33,816 bases of DNA from Patescibacteria group bacterium (GCA_018968925.1 JAGWZI010000008.1:1-33816), one strand, 5' to 3'; counted from the first letter of the stretch, positions 1-8,462 are shown. Translations and numbers: made by a program. The notes: generated from the letters alone by a model not told the origin.

Positions 1-478
1 CATAGACAGTAACAATATCATTATCAACAGCATTAGTGTGGCCAGAATATGTAACAAAGATGATATCGCTTTGATTCCAGAAACTATCACCCTCATTTAC
101 GACGGATATCCTCATGTATCCTTCGCCATTCGATTCCTGTATCTGCTCAACCTGTCCGGTGAATTCCGCTATCTGTCCATCATATGAATCAGGGTCTTTA
201 TTCAGCTCAGCGTAGCTGATAGTTGTTGCTTCTGATTCCAATGTACTCGTTGATGATGGACAAGTAGATGTTGTTTCTGACGAGCTTGTATTGTCGGAGT
301 TATTGCCAGAAATAGAACCGATGATTACAAGCACGATGATAATGCCGAGTATAAAACCGAGAATAGTCAGAACGGGATGGCGATTGGACCAATGCCTCAA
401 ATCTGCTTGGCAGTGTGGGCATCGCGTGGCACGTTCGTCGATATCCTTGTAGCAATGCGGGCAGTGTTTCGTTTGCAT
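1..478 (-). CDS. Partial (runs off left edge): zinc-ribbon membrane protein with extracytoplasmic domain
   Basis: Manual translation from cat at 476-478: MQTKHCPHCYKDIDERATRCPHCQADLRHWSNRHPVLTILGFILGIIIVLVIIGS...ISYAELNKDPDSYDGQIAEFTGQVEQIQESNGEGYMRISVVNEGDSFWNQSDIIFVTYSG. Two CxxC pairs, one TM segment, beta-rich tail. Missing from the ORF track because the frame is open at the window edge. Confidence 0.75.
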   Translation of the reverse strand, partial: MQTKHCPHCYKDIDERATRCPHCQADLRHWSNRHPVLTILGFILGIIIVLVIIGSISGNNSDNTSSSETTSTCPSSTSTLESEATTISYAELNKDPDSYDGQIAEFTGQVEQIQESNGEGYMRISVVNEGDSFWNQSDIIFVTYSGHTNAVDNDIVTVY

Positions 479-517
479 AAAACAAAATTATGGCTAATAA
501 AATCCAAGGGGTGGAAA

Positions 518-624
518 AAACAAAAAGCCTATCCCTAGGAACGGCTCGAAGAGCCTATACCGGTTTCCCGATATAACGTCGTAAACGAAACCTAAGGATA
601 GGTTTTTTGTTTACGACGTTTTTT
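518..624 (+). other. Multi-hairpin structured region with two mutually exclusive long stems, upstream of the serine recombinase
   Basis: AACGTCGTAAAC (575-586) / GTTTACGACGTT (609-620) is a 12-bp perfect inverted repeat followed by a T run. AAACAAAAAGCCTATCCCTAGG (518-539) pairs with CCTAAGGATAGGTTTTTTGTTT (591-612) over 22 positions with one G-U and one mismatch. GGCTC-GAA-GAGCC lies at 543-555. Confidence 0.6.
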
Positions 625-826
625 CATCATGCCGTCGATCACTCAACGGTTTAGACTACTTCGTATTTAATTGTCGAATACCATGATAGCTCTTTTTCCA
701 CTATCAGTCTACTGATCATATCGCTGAGTCTTTGTTTTGCTAAGGCCGGTTGCCAACACGTTGCCAACGATCCCCCTCTTAGCAAAACGCTCAAATTGCG
801 TCATCAATGTATACATGGAAAACGTT

Positions 827-2140
827 ATGATCAAGGTCAAATATGTCCTCTACGCCCGCAAATCGACCGAATCGGACGAGAAACAGGCGCTATCCATAGA
901 TTCGCAGGTGAAGGAGATGCTCGCCATCGCCGAACGGGAAAATCTCGAGATCGTGGACGTGCGACGCGAGGCGCACTCCGCCAAGGATTCAGGGCAACGG
1001 CCGGTATTCAAGGAGATCCTTGAGGACATACACCGTCAGAGATTCAATGGTATTCTCGTCTGGCATCCCGACCGCCTCTCAAGGAACGCCGGAGATCTCG
1101 GATCGCTCGTCGATCTCATGGACCAGAATCTCCTCGCACAGATACGGACGTACGGCCAGACCTTCACGAACAATCCGAACGAGAAATTCCTCCTTATGAT
1201 CCTCTGCTCCCAGGCGAAGCTCGAGAACGACAACAAGAGCGTCAACGTGAAGCGTGGATTGCGGACACGCTGCGAAATGGGCCTGCGACCTGGCCAAGCT
1301 GTCGTCGGCTACCTCAACGAGAACCGCGCGGACAGAAAATGCCACGTTGTCGTTGACCCATATCGCGGACCAATTATCAAAAAGATGTTTGAAAAAGTCG
1401 CCTACGAGAAATGGAGCGGGCGCAAAGTGTATCATTGGCTGAAATTCGAGATCAATTTCAAAACCGCCCGAGGCAACAAAGGATTGACGCTTAGCAATAT
1501 CTACCAAATCCTTTCCAATTCCTTCTACTACGGCATGTTCGAATATCCCGTCAAAAGCGGCAATTGGTACGAGGGTAAGCATGAGCCGCTCATCGCGCGA
1601 GAGCTTTTCGATCTCGTGCAGGCGCAAGTGAAAGGACAATCCATGAGCGCCGAGCGCAAGGAATTCGCTTTTACCAAATTGATGACGTGCGGCTTATGCG
1701 GTTCAGGTATTACGGCTGAGGAGAAATTCAAAAAGCTGAAGAATGGCCAGGTCAACCGCCATGTCTATTACATGTGTACCAAAACGAGGGATAAAAATTG
1801 CAAAGAAGGATCAGTTGCCGAAGTGGTTCTCATCAAGGAATTCGAGAAACTTATCGACACGATTGACATTGATGAGATTGGCATCAAGCGGCAGATCGAA
1901 GAGAAAGTCGCTGAAATCAAATATTTCAACCAGATGATTCTTGGCAAGAGCCGCCCAATCGTTATCGAGGATATCGACATTCGGCGATACGCCAAATGCG
2001 TCCTGCGGAGAGCAAAGGATGGCGAGAAACGGGAGTTGTTGGGGTGTTTGAAGGGAAAGATCGTTTTGAGAAATAAGGGAATCCAATTACAAAATGACGA
2101 TTTAGGAAAATGTGGAAAATCTGCTAGAATAAAAAAATGA
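827..2140 (+). CDS. Large serine recombinase (resolvase + recombinase + zinc-ribbon domains)
   Basis: KYVLYARKSTESDEKQALSIDSQ...ILVWHPDRLSRN...(recombinase domain)...LMTCGLCGSGITAEEKF...YYMCTKTRDKNC. ORF opens at 737; ATG at 827 (MIKVKYVLYARKS) is the likely start. Confidence 0.9.
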   Translation: MIKVKYVLYARKSTESDEKQALSIDSQVKEMLAIAERENLEIVDVRREAHSAKDSGQRPVFKEILEDIHRQRFNGILVWHPDRLSRNAGDLGSLVDLMDQNLLAQIRTYGQTFTNNPNEKFLLMILCSQAKLENDNKSVNVKRGLRTRCEMGLRPGQAVVGYLNENRADRKCHVVVDPYRGPIIKKMFEKVAYEKWSGRKVYHWLKFEINFKTARGNKGLTLSNIYQILSNSFYYGMFEYPVKSGNWYEGKHEPLIARELFDLVQAQVKGQSMSAERKEFAFTKLMTCGLCGSGITAEEKFKKLKNGQVNRHVYYMCTKTRDKNCKEGSVAEVVLIKEFEKLIDTIDIDEIGIKRQIEEKVAEIKYFNQMILGKSRPIVIEDIDIRRYAKCVLRRAKDGEKRELLGCLKGKIVLRNKGIQLQNDDLGKCGKSARIKK

Positions 2141-3114
2141 AGAGAAAAGCAAGGAAATCCGGTAAAAAATTGAGGGCGATAGACCTGTTTGCCGGATGCG
2201 GCGGCTTTTCTTTAGGAATGCAAAAAGCGGGATTCAGGGTTGTTGGAGCTGTTGACAATTGGAAACCGGCAGTTGAAACATATAAAAAAAATTTTCGCGA
2301 TCACGATATTTTTGACGTTGACCTCAGCGACATATCGGAAAGCGTCAAAAAATTAATTCGTTTTAAACCAAATATAATTGTTGGCGGTCCGCCATGTCAA
2401 GATTTCTCGCACGCCGGGAAAAGAGACGAGACTCGGGGCAGAGCCGACTTAACTGTCGCTTATGCAAAAATCATTTCAAACATCAAACCGGATTTTTTTA
2501 TCATGGAAAACGTTGATCAAATAACTAAATCAAAAAAATTAGTTGAGGCCAGATTCATATTCAAAGAAAGCGGCTATGGAATAACGGAAAAGGTTCTTGA
2601 TGCGAGTCTTTGCGGCGCACCACAAAAAAGAAAACGCTTTTTCATGATCGGTATTTTAAATGGCGCTGATGATTATTTGGAACCGTACCTGAATTCAAAA
2701 ATTGCCCAAAAACCGATGACCTTGAGAGATTATTTTGATGGTAAATTGAAAACCGATTTTTATTACAGACATCCGAGAAATTACAATAGGCGTGGTATTT
2801 ACAGTATTGATGAACCGAGCCCGACGATAAGAGGAGTGAATAGACCAATTCCGAAGGGGTATCCCGGACACAAATTGGATGCCACCGATGATTTTACAAA
2901 AGTAAGACCATTAACAACCAAAGAAAGAGCTCGGATACAAACCTTTCCTGAAAAATTTGTATTTATGGGTTCAAAAACCGAAATCGAACAACAGATTGGC
3001 AACGCCGTGCCGGTAAATCTTGCTCAATTTGTCGCAAGCGCTGTCATGAACTATATAAAAAATCCAAAAAAATTTTCCAGATGGAAAAAAGAAAGACAAG
3101 AATCCCTTTTTTAA
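2137..3114 (+). CDS. DNA (cytosine-5)-methyltransferase
   Basis: DLFAGCGGFSLGMQKAGF, VGGPPCQDFSHAGKRD, FIMENV, QKRKRFFMIG and C-terminal RIQTFPEKF...QIGNAVP motifs. ATGA overlap with the recombinase stop. Confidence 0.95.
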   Translation: MKRKARKSGKKLRAIDLFAGCGGFSLGMQKAGFRVVGAVDNWKPAVETYKKNFRDHDIFDVDLSDISESVKKLIRFKPNIIVGGPPCQDFSHAGKRDETRGRADLTVAYAKIISNIKPDFFIMENVDQITKSKKLVEARFIFKESGYGITEKVLDASLCGAPQKRKRFFMIGILNGADDYLEPYLNSKIAQKPMTLRDYFDGKLKTDFYYRHPRNYNRRGIYSIDEPSPTIRGVNRPIPKGYPGHKLDATDDFTKVRPLTTKERARIQTFPEKFVFMGSKTEIEQQIGNAVPVNLAQFVASAVMNYIKNPKKFSRWKKERQESLF

Positions 3115-4184
3115 AAAATATCGATCGATCCTTGAATGACACCGTCAAAGCGGCGTTCCGGGCTCAATAATCTTTGTCCATTTCCAAGAATGATTTGGGA
3201 AATCTCTTTTCTTGTAATCCTTGGCTTGAGCAACTCTGGCGAACGCATGTACTCCCTTGTTCTTAAACCACCCATTGCAAATGCTTTATCATTCTTGGTG
3301 TTATAAGTATAGGTGTCAATAATTTTTTTGTGGCCAATCCTTCCCGAATTTGCATAATCATGAAGCATCATGGTGAGCCAAATAACCGATCTTTCCGGTC
3401 TGGTTATTGAATCGGTCTCGCCGGTTTGATTGAAAAAAAGCCTGGTCATGGCAAAATTGCTCCATACAAAAACATCGAGACAATTATCAGCCAATCTCAT
3501 AGATTTTCCTTTCGTCTTCCATATTGGCTGAACCATGAGCGGCACTTCCAGTTCTGGGTGTTCCGACATCAATCTATCCACGGCCCTAACCAGGTCCGGG
3601 AGCATTTTTTTTGCATCCGCAGATTTTTTCCATTGAATTCTGTGCTCAAAAACTTTTCCCAAATATTTCGAAAAAAGTGCTGGTTTTGCCTTAGATACAA
3701 AACTCAGTGCCAAATATACGATGGTGTCCGGTCTTACCACTATTTCGCTGCCATAATCTTTTTCATCAAAAGATGACGTCAAATCGTCAGGCAGGGCAGT
3801 CAATTTAATTTCCAGTGGCGAAAGAAAGTCTCTTTTTTCACCATCAACACGTTCTATCACAAGGTCAACTCTTGGCAAGGTTCCCGTGACCAAACTCTGG
3901 TACGGAATGAAGCCTTCTTCAAAAACAAAGGAAATATTTGGGGAAGATGGATCAATTTTATATAAATCAGAAACATTTATTTTTTCGTGAATAACAGAAA
4001 AATCTTTGGCTAGTTTAATATAAACGGGTTTAATACTACGAAAATACATATAGTTTAACAAAGCTGCCGGAAAAGCATTGTTAAATTGATTCTTGCCCCA
4101 GGAAGACTTGTCCGTCAAATCGCGATTGGTGCGATTGATGCCAAACAAACCTGGCCTTTGATCATTTTTTGATTCTTGTGGCAT
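3111..4184 (-). CDS. HindVP-like type II restriction endonuclease
   Basis: PGLFGINRTNRDLTDKSSWGKNQFNNAFPAALLNYMYFRSIKPVYIKL...PLEIKLTALPDD resembles the HindVP family from memory. ORF extends to 4247, but MPQESKND (4184) is a plausible start. Convergent with and overlapping the methyltransferase end. Confidence 0.75.
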   Translation of the reverse strand: MPQESKNDQRPGLFGINRTNRDLTDKSSWGKNQFNNAFPAALLNYMYFRSIKPVYIKLAKDFSVIHEKINVSDLYKIDPSSPNISFVFEEGFIPYQSLVTGTLPRVDLVIERVDGEKRDFLSPLEIKLTALPDDLTSSFDEKDYGSEIVVRPDTIVYLALSFVSKAKPALFSKYLGKVFEHRIQWKKSADAKKMLPDLVRAVDRLMSEHPELEVPLMVQPIWKTKGKSMRLADNCLDVFVWSNFAMTRLFFNQTGETDSITRPERSVIWLTMMLHDYANSGRIGHKKIIDTYTYNTKNDKAFAMGGLRTREYMRSPELLKPRITRKEISQIILGNGQRLLSPERRFDGVIQGSIDIF

Positions 4185-4222
4185 TTCAAACTCAATTATA
4201 ACAAAAATAAATCGCTTTGTCG

Positions 4223-4648
4223 CTAAGACGATCGAGTTTTTAAACAAACCAATATTTCCGATATTATTTGATCAAACTTTTTCTGGATCTTTTTTTCCCA
4301 AAATCTCAAAACTTTCCATCCCTTCTTTTTTAAAATTTTGTTTACTTCTTTGTCCCTGGCAATATTTCCCTTGATTTTGTTTAACCAAAATTTGGTCTTT
4401 AAAGCTTCTTTGTTTTTCTCGAATTGATATCCGTGCCAAAATTCACTATCCACGAAAACAGCAATTTTTTGCTTCACGAAAGCGATGTCGGGTTTCCCGA
4501 ACAATTTATAATGTTTCCGATAGCGAAAACCCAAAGGATATACCTTTGAACTCAACAGCTTGTTAAAATCAATTTCGAGTTTCGTATTTCTCGACTTGAT
4601 CTTCGCCATCAATTCGCTTCTCTTCTTTTTGGAAAGAAAATCCGTCAT
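4223..4648 (-). CDS. vsr: Very-short-patch-repair-type (Vsr) endonuclease
   Basis: KKRSELMAKIKSRNTKLEIDF...GFRYRKHYKLFGKPDIAFVKQKIAVFVDSEFWHGYQF...GWKVLRFWEKKI; Vsr architecture. Confidence 0.85.
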   Translation of the reverse strand: MTDFLSKKKRSELMAKIKSRNTKLEIDFNKLLSSKVYPLGFRYRKHYKLFGKPDIAFVKQKIAVFVDSEFWHGYQFEKNKEALKTKFWLNKIKGNIARDKEVNKILKKKGWKVLRFWEKKIQKKFDQIISEILVCLKTRSS

Positions 4649-4662
4649 TTAAGATAAGTTAG

Positions 4663-5637
4663 TTAGAATGGATAATTGATGACCGTGTAACCTTTTATTG
4701 GAGAAAAAGTTGGCTTGCCAGAAGTTGTATCCAATTCTAGTTTTGAAATATAAAACTGTTTTTCATACTTTTCAAAATTTATTGAAACAATTTTAAAAAT
4801 GTTCCTAATAATCGGGCTTTTTTGATCCATAAAACCAGTGCCAAAATTAAGTCCAAATTGCGCGTGGAACATTACCACGGCCGCACCAACTGCGTAGACG
4901 GCATTCTCCAAAGTTGCAAACCTTAAGTTTTCTTCCCTATCGTGCTTCGTTTTGTTGTATGCGTCATACCAAGATAGCGACGTTGTTGGCTTGGCAACGT
5001 TCCAATCTTTGAAAGGCATGAATGCCGGAAAATCTGGATATGATTGCAAAGCGAGCTCGTAAACATCCAAAAACATTATTTCTTTCAACTTAACGTAATC
5101 GTTGGTGGTAAAATCCCCTTTTGGCAAAGGATAAGCATTTTCTTTTAGTACGGCCGTCCACGCAGATTCAACTTCCATGCACGCTAGCAACAGAATTTCT
5201 CTTATTTTATGACCGTAAGTCGATAAATTATCCTTGTTTGGTTCAATCGTTTCGAACAGATTTTCAAGTTTGTTGAGAATGATGTGAAGCGAGACAAATG
5301 ATTCGTTAAGTTTTTCCTGAGAATTGAGTTCCCAAGGACGACAACCACAAGCCATTGGTCTCCATATTCTCTTATAAAAAGTGCCCAATTGATAATCTGA
5401 CTCAACAGGTTCTGGATCTCCAAAACTTTTAAAAACCCAATCTTTTAGATCTGTGAAATTAGTGTCTGGAATTTTGACAAAGTGGATTTCACCACCGTGA
5501 TTTATTCCCGAAGCGAAAAAAGCATCTTGCCCTTCGATGGCAACTCCTCGTTCATGATGAAAAGAAAAATCCTGATCAAATTTTTGACCTTGTTTTCCTT
5601 TGGGAAAAAATTTGTTTTGAAAAAACAATATTTTCAT
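4663..5637 (-). CDS. Uncharacterised protein, possible HEPN-like C-terminal half, in the RM island
   Basis: 324-aa ORF; SWYDAYNKTKHDREENLRFATLENAVYAVGAAVVMFHAQFG looks like an all-helical N/KH motif region. Function unknown. Confidence 0.6.
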   Translation of the reverse strand: MKILFFQNKFFPKGKQGQKFDQDFSFHHERGVAIEGQDAFFASGINHGGEIHFVKIPDTNFTDLKDWVFKSFGDPEPVESDYQLGTFYKRIWRPMACGCRPWELNSQEKLNESFVSLHIILNKLENLFETIEPNKDNLSTYGHKIREILLLACMEVESAWTAVLKENAYPLPKGDFTTNDYVKLKEIMFLDVYELALQSYPDFPAFMPFKDWNVAKPTTSLSWYDAYNKTKHDREENLRFATLENAVYAVGAAVVMFHAQFGLNFGTGFMDQKSPIIRNIFKIVSINFEKYEKQFYISKLELDTTSGKPTFSPIKGYTVINYPF

Positions 5638-5711
5638 AAAAATAAGTATATCAAAAAATATGGCTAACTTTCGTCACCGATTCTCCCGTCCAAGTCCCCT
5701 GGTATATGCAA

Positions 5712-5735
5712 CGTCAAAAAAGCGTTGTTTTGACG
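5712..5735 (-). terminator. Possible terminator downstream of tRNA-Gln
   Basis: CGTCAAAA (5712-5719) / TTTTGACG (5728-5735) inverted repeat with a T run on the minus strand. Confidence 0.35.
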
Positions 5736-5756
5736 CGTGTCGAGCGGCGCACGTGT

Positions 5757-5830
5757 TGGCTGCGGGACTTGGACTCGAACCAAGATTCTGCGATCCAGAG
5801 TCGCATGTCCTACCATTAGACGATCCCGCA
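5757..5830 (-). tRNA. tRNA-Gln(CTG), CCA encoded
   Basis: Minus: TGCGGGATCGTCTAATGGTAGGACATGCGACTCTGGATCGCAGAATCTTGGTTCGAGTCCAAGTCCCGCAGCCA; anticodon arm TGCGA-CTCTGGA-TCGCA. Confidence 0.93.
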
Positions 5831-5849
5831 ATGGAACGAGAGGAGAATA

Positions 5850-5873
5850 CTTGAAAAAGGGATATTTTTCAAG
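5850..5873. promoter_or_regulatory. 9-bp perfect inverted repeat covering the -35/spacer of the tRNA-Gln promoter
   Basis: CTTGAAAAA-GGGATA-TTTTTCAAG on plus; on minus TTGAAA-N17-TATTCT reads as a promoter whose TSS falls a few nt before tRNA-Gln. Confidence 0.5.
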
Positions 5874-5889
5874 CGGCAACGCCTCGGCA

Positions 5890-5935
5890 AATCATTTTTG
5901 CTGACCAGACCTTGCCCCGCCTCGCAAAAATGATT
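5890..5935. terminator. Long inverted repeat between ftsX and tRNA-Gln, probable terminator
   Basis: AATCATTTTTGC (5890-5901) / GCAAAAATGATT (5924-5935), 12 bp perfect, just downstream of the ftsX stop. Confidence 0.45.
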
Positions 5936-5946
5936 CACCTTGGCTT

Positions 5947-6879
5947 TCAGTCCTTCAGATACTTCTCGACCGCCAGATAGCTGCCGAGCGCGCCGAGGAG
6001 AATTCCCGCGCCGAGCGTGACGCCGAGAATGCCGAAGAAATGGGACAGGTAGTATCCAAAAACGTCGAAGCCAACAAAATACGAACCGTAATAATGGTTG
6101 ATGGCGAAGGTGATGAGCGCGGAGAGCGTGAGCGTCAAAAACGCGGCGATCGTCCCGGCAAAGACGCCGGAGACGACGAACGGCCCTTTCACGTATTTCT
6201 GCGACGCGCCGACGAGGCGCATGACCGCGATCTCGTCGCGCGCCATGAATATGATGAGCCGGATCGTGTTGAAAGCGACGGCGACCGACACGACGATGAA
6301 GATGATCGCAAGCCAGAGGCCGAGCTGGTTCGCCGAATCGATGATGTTCGTGATCTTGTCGATGACCGCCTTGTTCTCGGAATAGTCGACCGTGTCGATG
6401 ACGGGAGAGCCGTCGGCGGACAGGAGTTCGCTCGAGCCGCTGTCGAGAAACGCGGCGATGCCGGCGTAATCGGACGGATTTTTTGCCTTGATCTCGAGCG
6501 ACGCTTCGAGCGGATTCGCGCCGAGCGCGCCGAGCGCCGAAAGCGTCAGGCTGTCGTTCGCGTGGCGGGCTTCGAACGCGGCAAGCGCATCGTCGCGCGA
6601 CGTGTACGTCACGCTTGCGACCTCGGGCAAGCCCTCGAGCGATTTCTCGATCGCAAGAATGTCCGGCTCCGCCGCCGTCGTCACAAAGTAGACCGTCACA
6701 TCCACTTTTTCCTTCACCTGGTCGAGACTGAAGCGCAAGAATCCGCCGAGCAGCATGACGGACACGATGATGAAGAGCGTGATCGTCATGACGAGGAGCG
6801 ATGAGAACGACACGAAGCCGTTGCGGAAGAAATTCTGCAGGCCGGAGCGGACGATTCGTTTGAAAGTGAGCCAGAACAT
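5947..6879 (-). CDS. ftsX: Cell division permease FtsX
   Basis: MFWLTFKRIVRSGLQNFFRNGFVSFSSLLVMTITLFIIVSVMLLGGFL...VDVTVYF...IIFMARDEIAVMRLVGAS; next to ftsE. Confidence 0.95.
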   Translation of the reverse strand: MFWLTFKRIVRSGLQNFFRNGFVSFSSLLVMTITLFIIVSVMLLGGFLRFSLDQVKEKVDVTVYFVTTAAEPDILAIEKSLEGLPEVASVTYTSRDDALAAFEARHANDSLTLSALGALGANPLEASLEIKAKNPSDYAGIAAFLDSGSSELLSADGSPVIDTVDYSENKAVIDKITNIIDSANQLGLWLAIIFIVVSVAVAFNTIRLIIFMARDEIAVMRLVGASQKYVKGPFVVSGVFAGTIAAFLTLTLSALITFAINHYYGSYFVGFDVFGYYLSHFFGILGVTLGAGILLGALGSYLAVEKYLKD

Positions 6880-6894
6880 TGCGCGATTATAGCA

Positions 6895-7575
6895 TTACAT
6901 CGAATATTTGCCGGACGGATCGTCGCGAACGACGACGCCGTCTTCCATGGTGAGAACGCGGCGACCGATCGAATCGACGACACCCTTGTTGTGCGTGGCG
7001 AGAATGATCGTCGTGCCGAGCTCGTTGATCTTGCGGAGGATCTGGACGATCTCGTACGTGCTCACGGGATCGAGATTGCCGGTCGGCTCGTCGGCGATGA
7101 TGATGTCCGGCTGGTTGACGATCGCCCGGGCGATGGCGACGCGCTGTTTCTCGCCGCCCGAGAGCTCGTGCGGGAAATTGAAGGCCTTGTCCGCGAGATT
7201 CACGAGGTCGAGCACGTGGGGCACGTCGGCCATGATCTCCTCGTCGCTCTTGCCGGATACTTCCATGGCAAAGGCGACGTTCTCGTAGACCGTCTTCTGC
7301 GGCAGGAGGCGGAAATCCTGGAAGATCGTGCCGATCTTGCGGCGGAAATGGTGGATCTCGTCCTTTTTCAGCCGGTGAATGTCGACGGAGCCGAAAAAGA
7401 CGCGGCCGGAGGTCGGCCGCTCTTCGGCAAGGAGCATCTTGGTGAGCGTCGTCTTGCCGGCGCCCGAATGGCCGACGATCGAGACGAATTCCGACGGCTC
7501 GATGGCGAGCGTGACATCGCGGACGGCGACGGTGTCGTTCGGATATTTCTTCGTGACTTTCTCGAAAAGGATCAT
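6895..7575 (-). CDS. ftsE: Cell division ATP-binding protein FtsE
   Basis: MILFEKVTKKYPNDTVAVRDVTLAI..GHSGAGKTTLTKMLL...LSGGEKQRVAIARAIVNQPDIIIADEPTGNLDP. Confidence 0.97.
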   Translation of the reverse strand: MILFEKVTKKYPNDTVAVRDVTLAIEPSEFVSIVGHSGAGKTTLTKMLLAEERPTSGRVFFGSVDIHRLKKDEIHHFRRKIGTIFQDFRLLPQKTVYENVAFAMEVSGKSDEEIMADVPHVLDLVNLADKAFNFPHELSGGEKQRVAIARAIVNQPDIIIADEPTGNLDPVSTYEIVQILRKINELGTTIILATHNKGVVDSIGRRVLTMEDGVVVRDDPSGKYSM

Positions 7576-7592
7576 GAACAGCTATTATAACA

Positions 7593-8462
7593 CTAAAGAT
7601 TCTTCTCCGCTTCGATGAACTTGCCGAGATCGCCCGCGAGCACCGGCTCGATGTTCGCCGTTTCCATGTCCGTGCGGTGGTCTTTGATCATTTTGTACGG
7701 ATGGAAGACGTACGAGCGGATCTGGTTGCCCCAGTCGATCGATACCGATTTCGAAATGTGCCTGCCGGCCTGTTCTGCCGCCTTCTCCGCTTCGTGCAAT
7801 TTGAACAATTTTCCTTTCAAAATTTGCAGGGCCTTTTCCTTGTTCTGCGGCTGGCTGCGTTCTGACGTCGAACGCACGGCGATGCCGGTCGGAATATGGA
7901 CGATGCGCACCGCTGTTTCCCGCTTGTTGACATTCTGGCCGCCCGGGCCGCCGGCCTTGGAGATCTCTATTTTCAATTCGCTTTCCGGAATGTCGAGGGC
8001 GGCGTCTTTGTCGATCTTCGGCACGACTTCCACCATGGAAAACGACGTCTGGCGCAAATTTTTTGCGTTGAACGGCGACAAGCGCACGAGCCGGTGGACG
8101 CCGGATTCGTTCTTCAAGAGACCGTAGGCGTTCGGGCCGATGATCTCGACGATGACGTTGCGATAGCCGCCGTGGTCGTTCTCCGCAGCGTCGATGATAT
8201 GGAAATCCCAGCCTTGCTTCGCGGCATACTTTTCATACATTTCGAGCAGGATGCGAGAAAAATCCTCGGCATCGTCGCCGCCCGCGCCGGAAAAGATGTT
8301 CATGATGGCGTGGCCGGCGTCGTATTTGTCCTTGCCGAGGATCTCGCCTTTCAGGAAATTGATCTCCTTCAGGGTCGTCTGCGCTTTCGCCTTGTCCGCC
8401 CAAAAATCGGGCTTTGCAAGTTCCGCTTCGAGCTTCGCCAATTTTTCTTTCAATTCGTCCAT
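7593..8462 (-). CDS. prfB: Peptide chain release factor 2 (shortened N-terminal domain)
   Basis: SPF motif (GVHRLVRLSPF) and GGQ motif (GGPGGQNVNKRETAVRI). Start at MDELKEKLAKLEAELAKPDFW; about 289 aa. Confidence 0.95.
   Translation of the reverse strand: MDELKEKLAKLEAELAKPDFWADKAKAQTTLKEINFLKGEILGKDKYDAGHAIMNIFSGAGGDDAEDFSRILLEMYEKYAAKQGWDFHIIDAAENDHGGYRNVIVEIIGPNAYGLLKNESGVHRLVRLSPFNAKNLRQTSFSMVEVVPKIDKDAALDIPESELKIEISKAGGPGGQNVNKRETAVRIVHIPTGIAVRSTSERSQPQNKEKALQILKGKLFKLHEAEKAAEQAGRHISKSVSIDWGNQIRSYVFHPYKMIKDHRTDMETANIEPVLAGDLGKFIEAEKNL

Noticed and set aside
300-485. 61-aa ORF in the track at the left edge
   Set aside because: Wrong frame; the adjacent open frame from 478 gives a zinc-ribbon/TM protein running off the window.
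575-620. Integron attC site
   Set aside because: Has a long imperfect palindrome but the core sites do not fit the GTTRRRY / RYYYAAC consensus and there is no tyrosine integron integrase.
827-2140. Alternative genetic code (UGA as Gly, as in Gracilibacteria/Absconditabacteria)
   Set aside because: UGA is used as a stop (for example the recombinase) and an RF2 gene is present.
5660-5879. Small ORFs overlapping tRNA-Gln on both strands
   Set aside because: Overlap a well-formed tRNA; translations contain tRNA-derived peptide.
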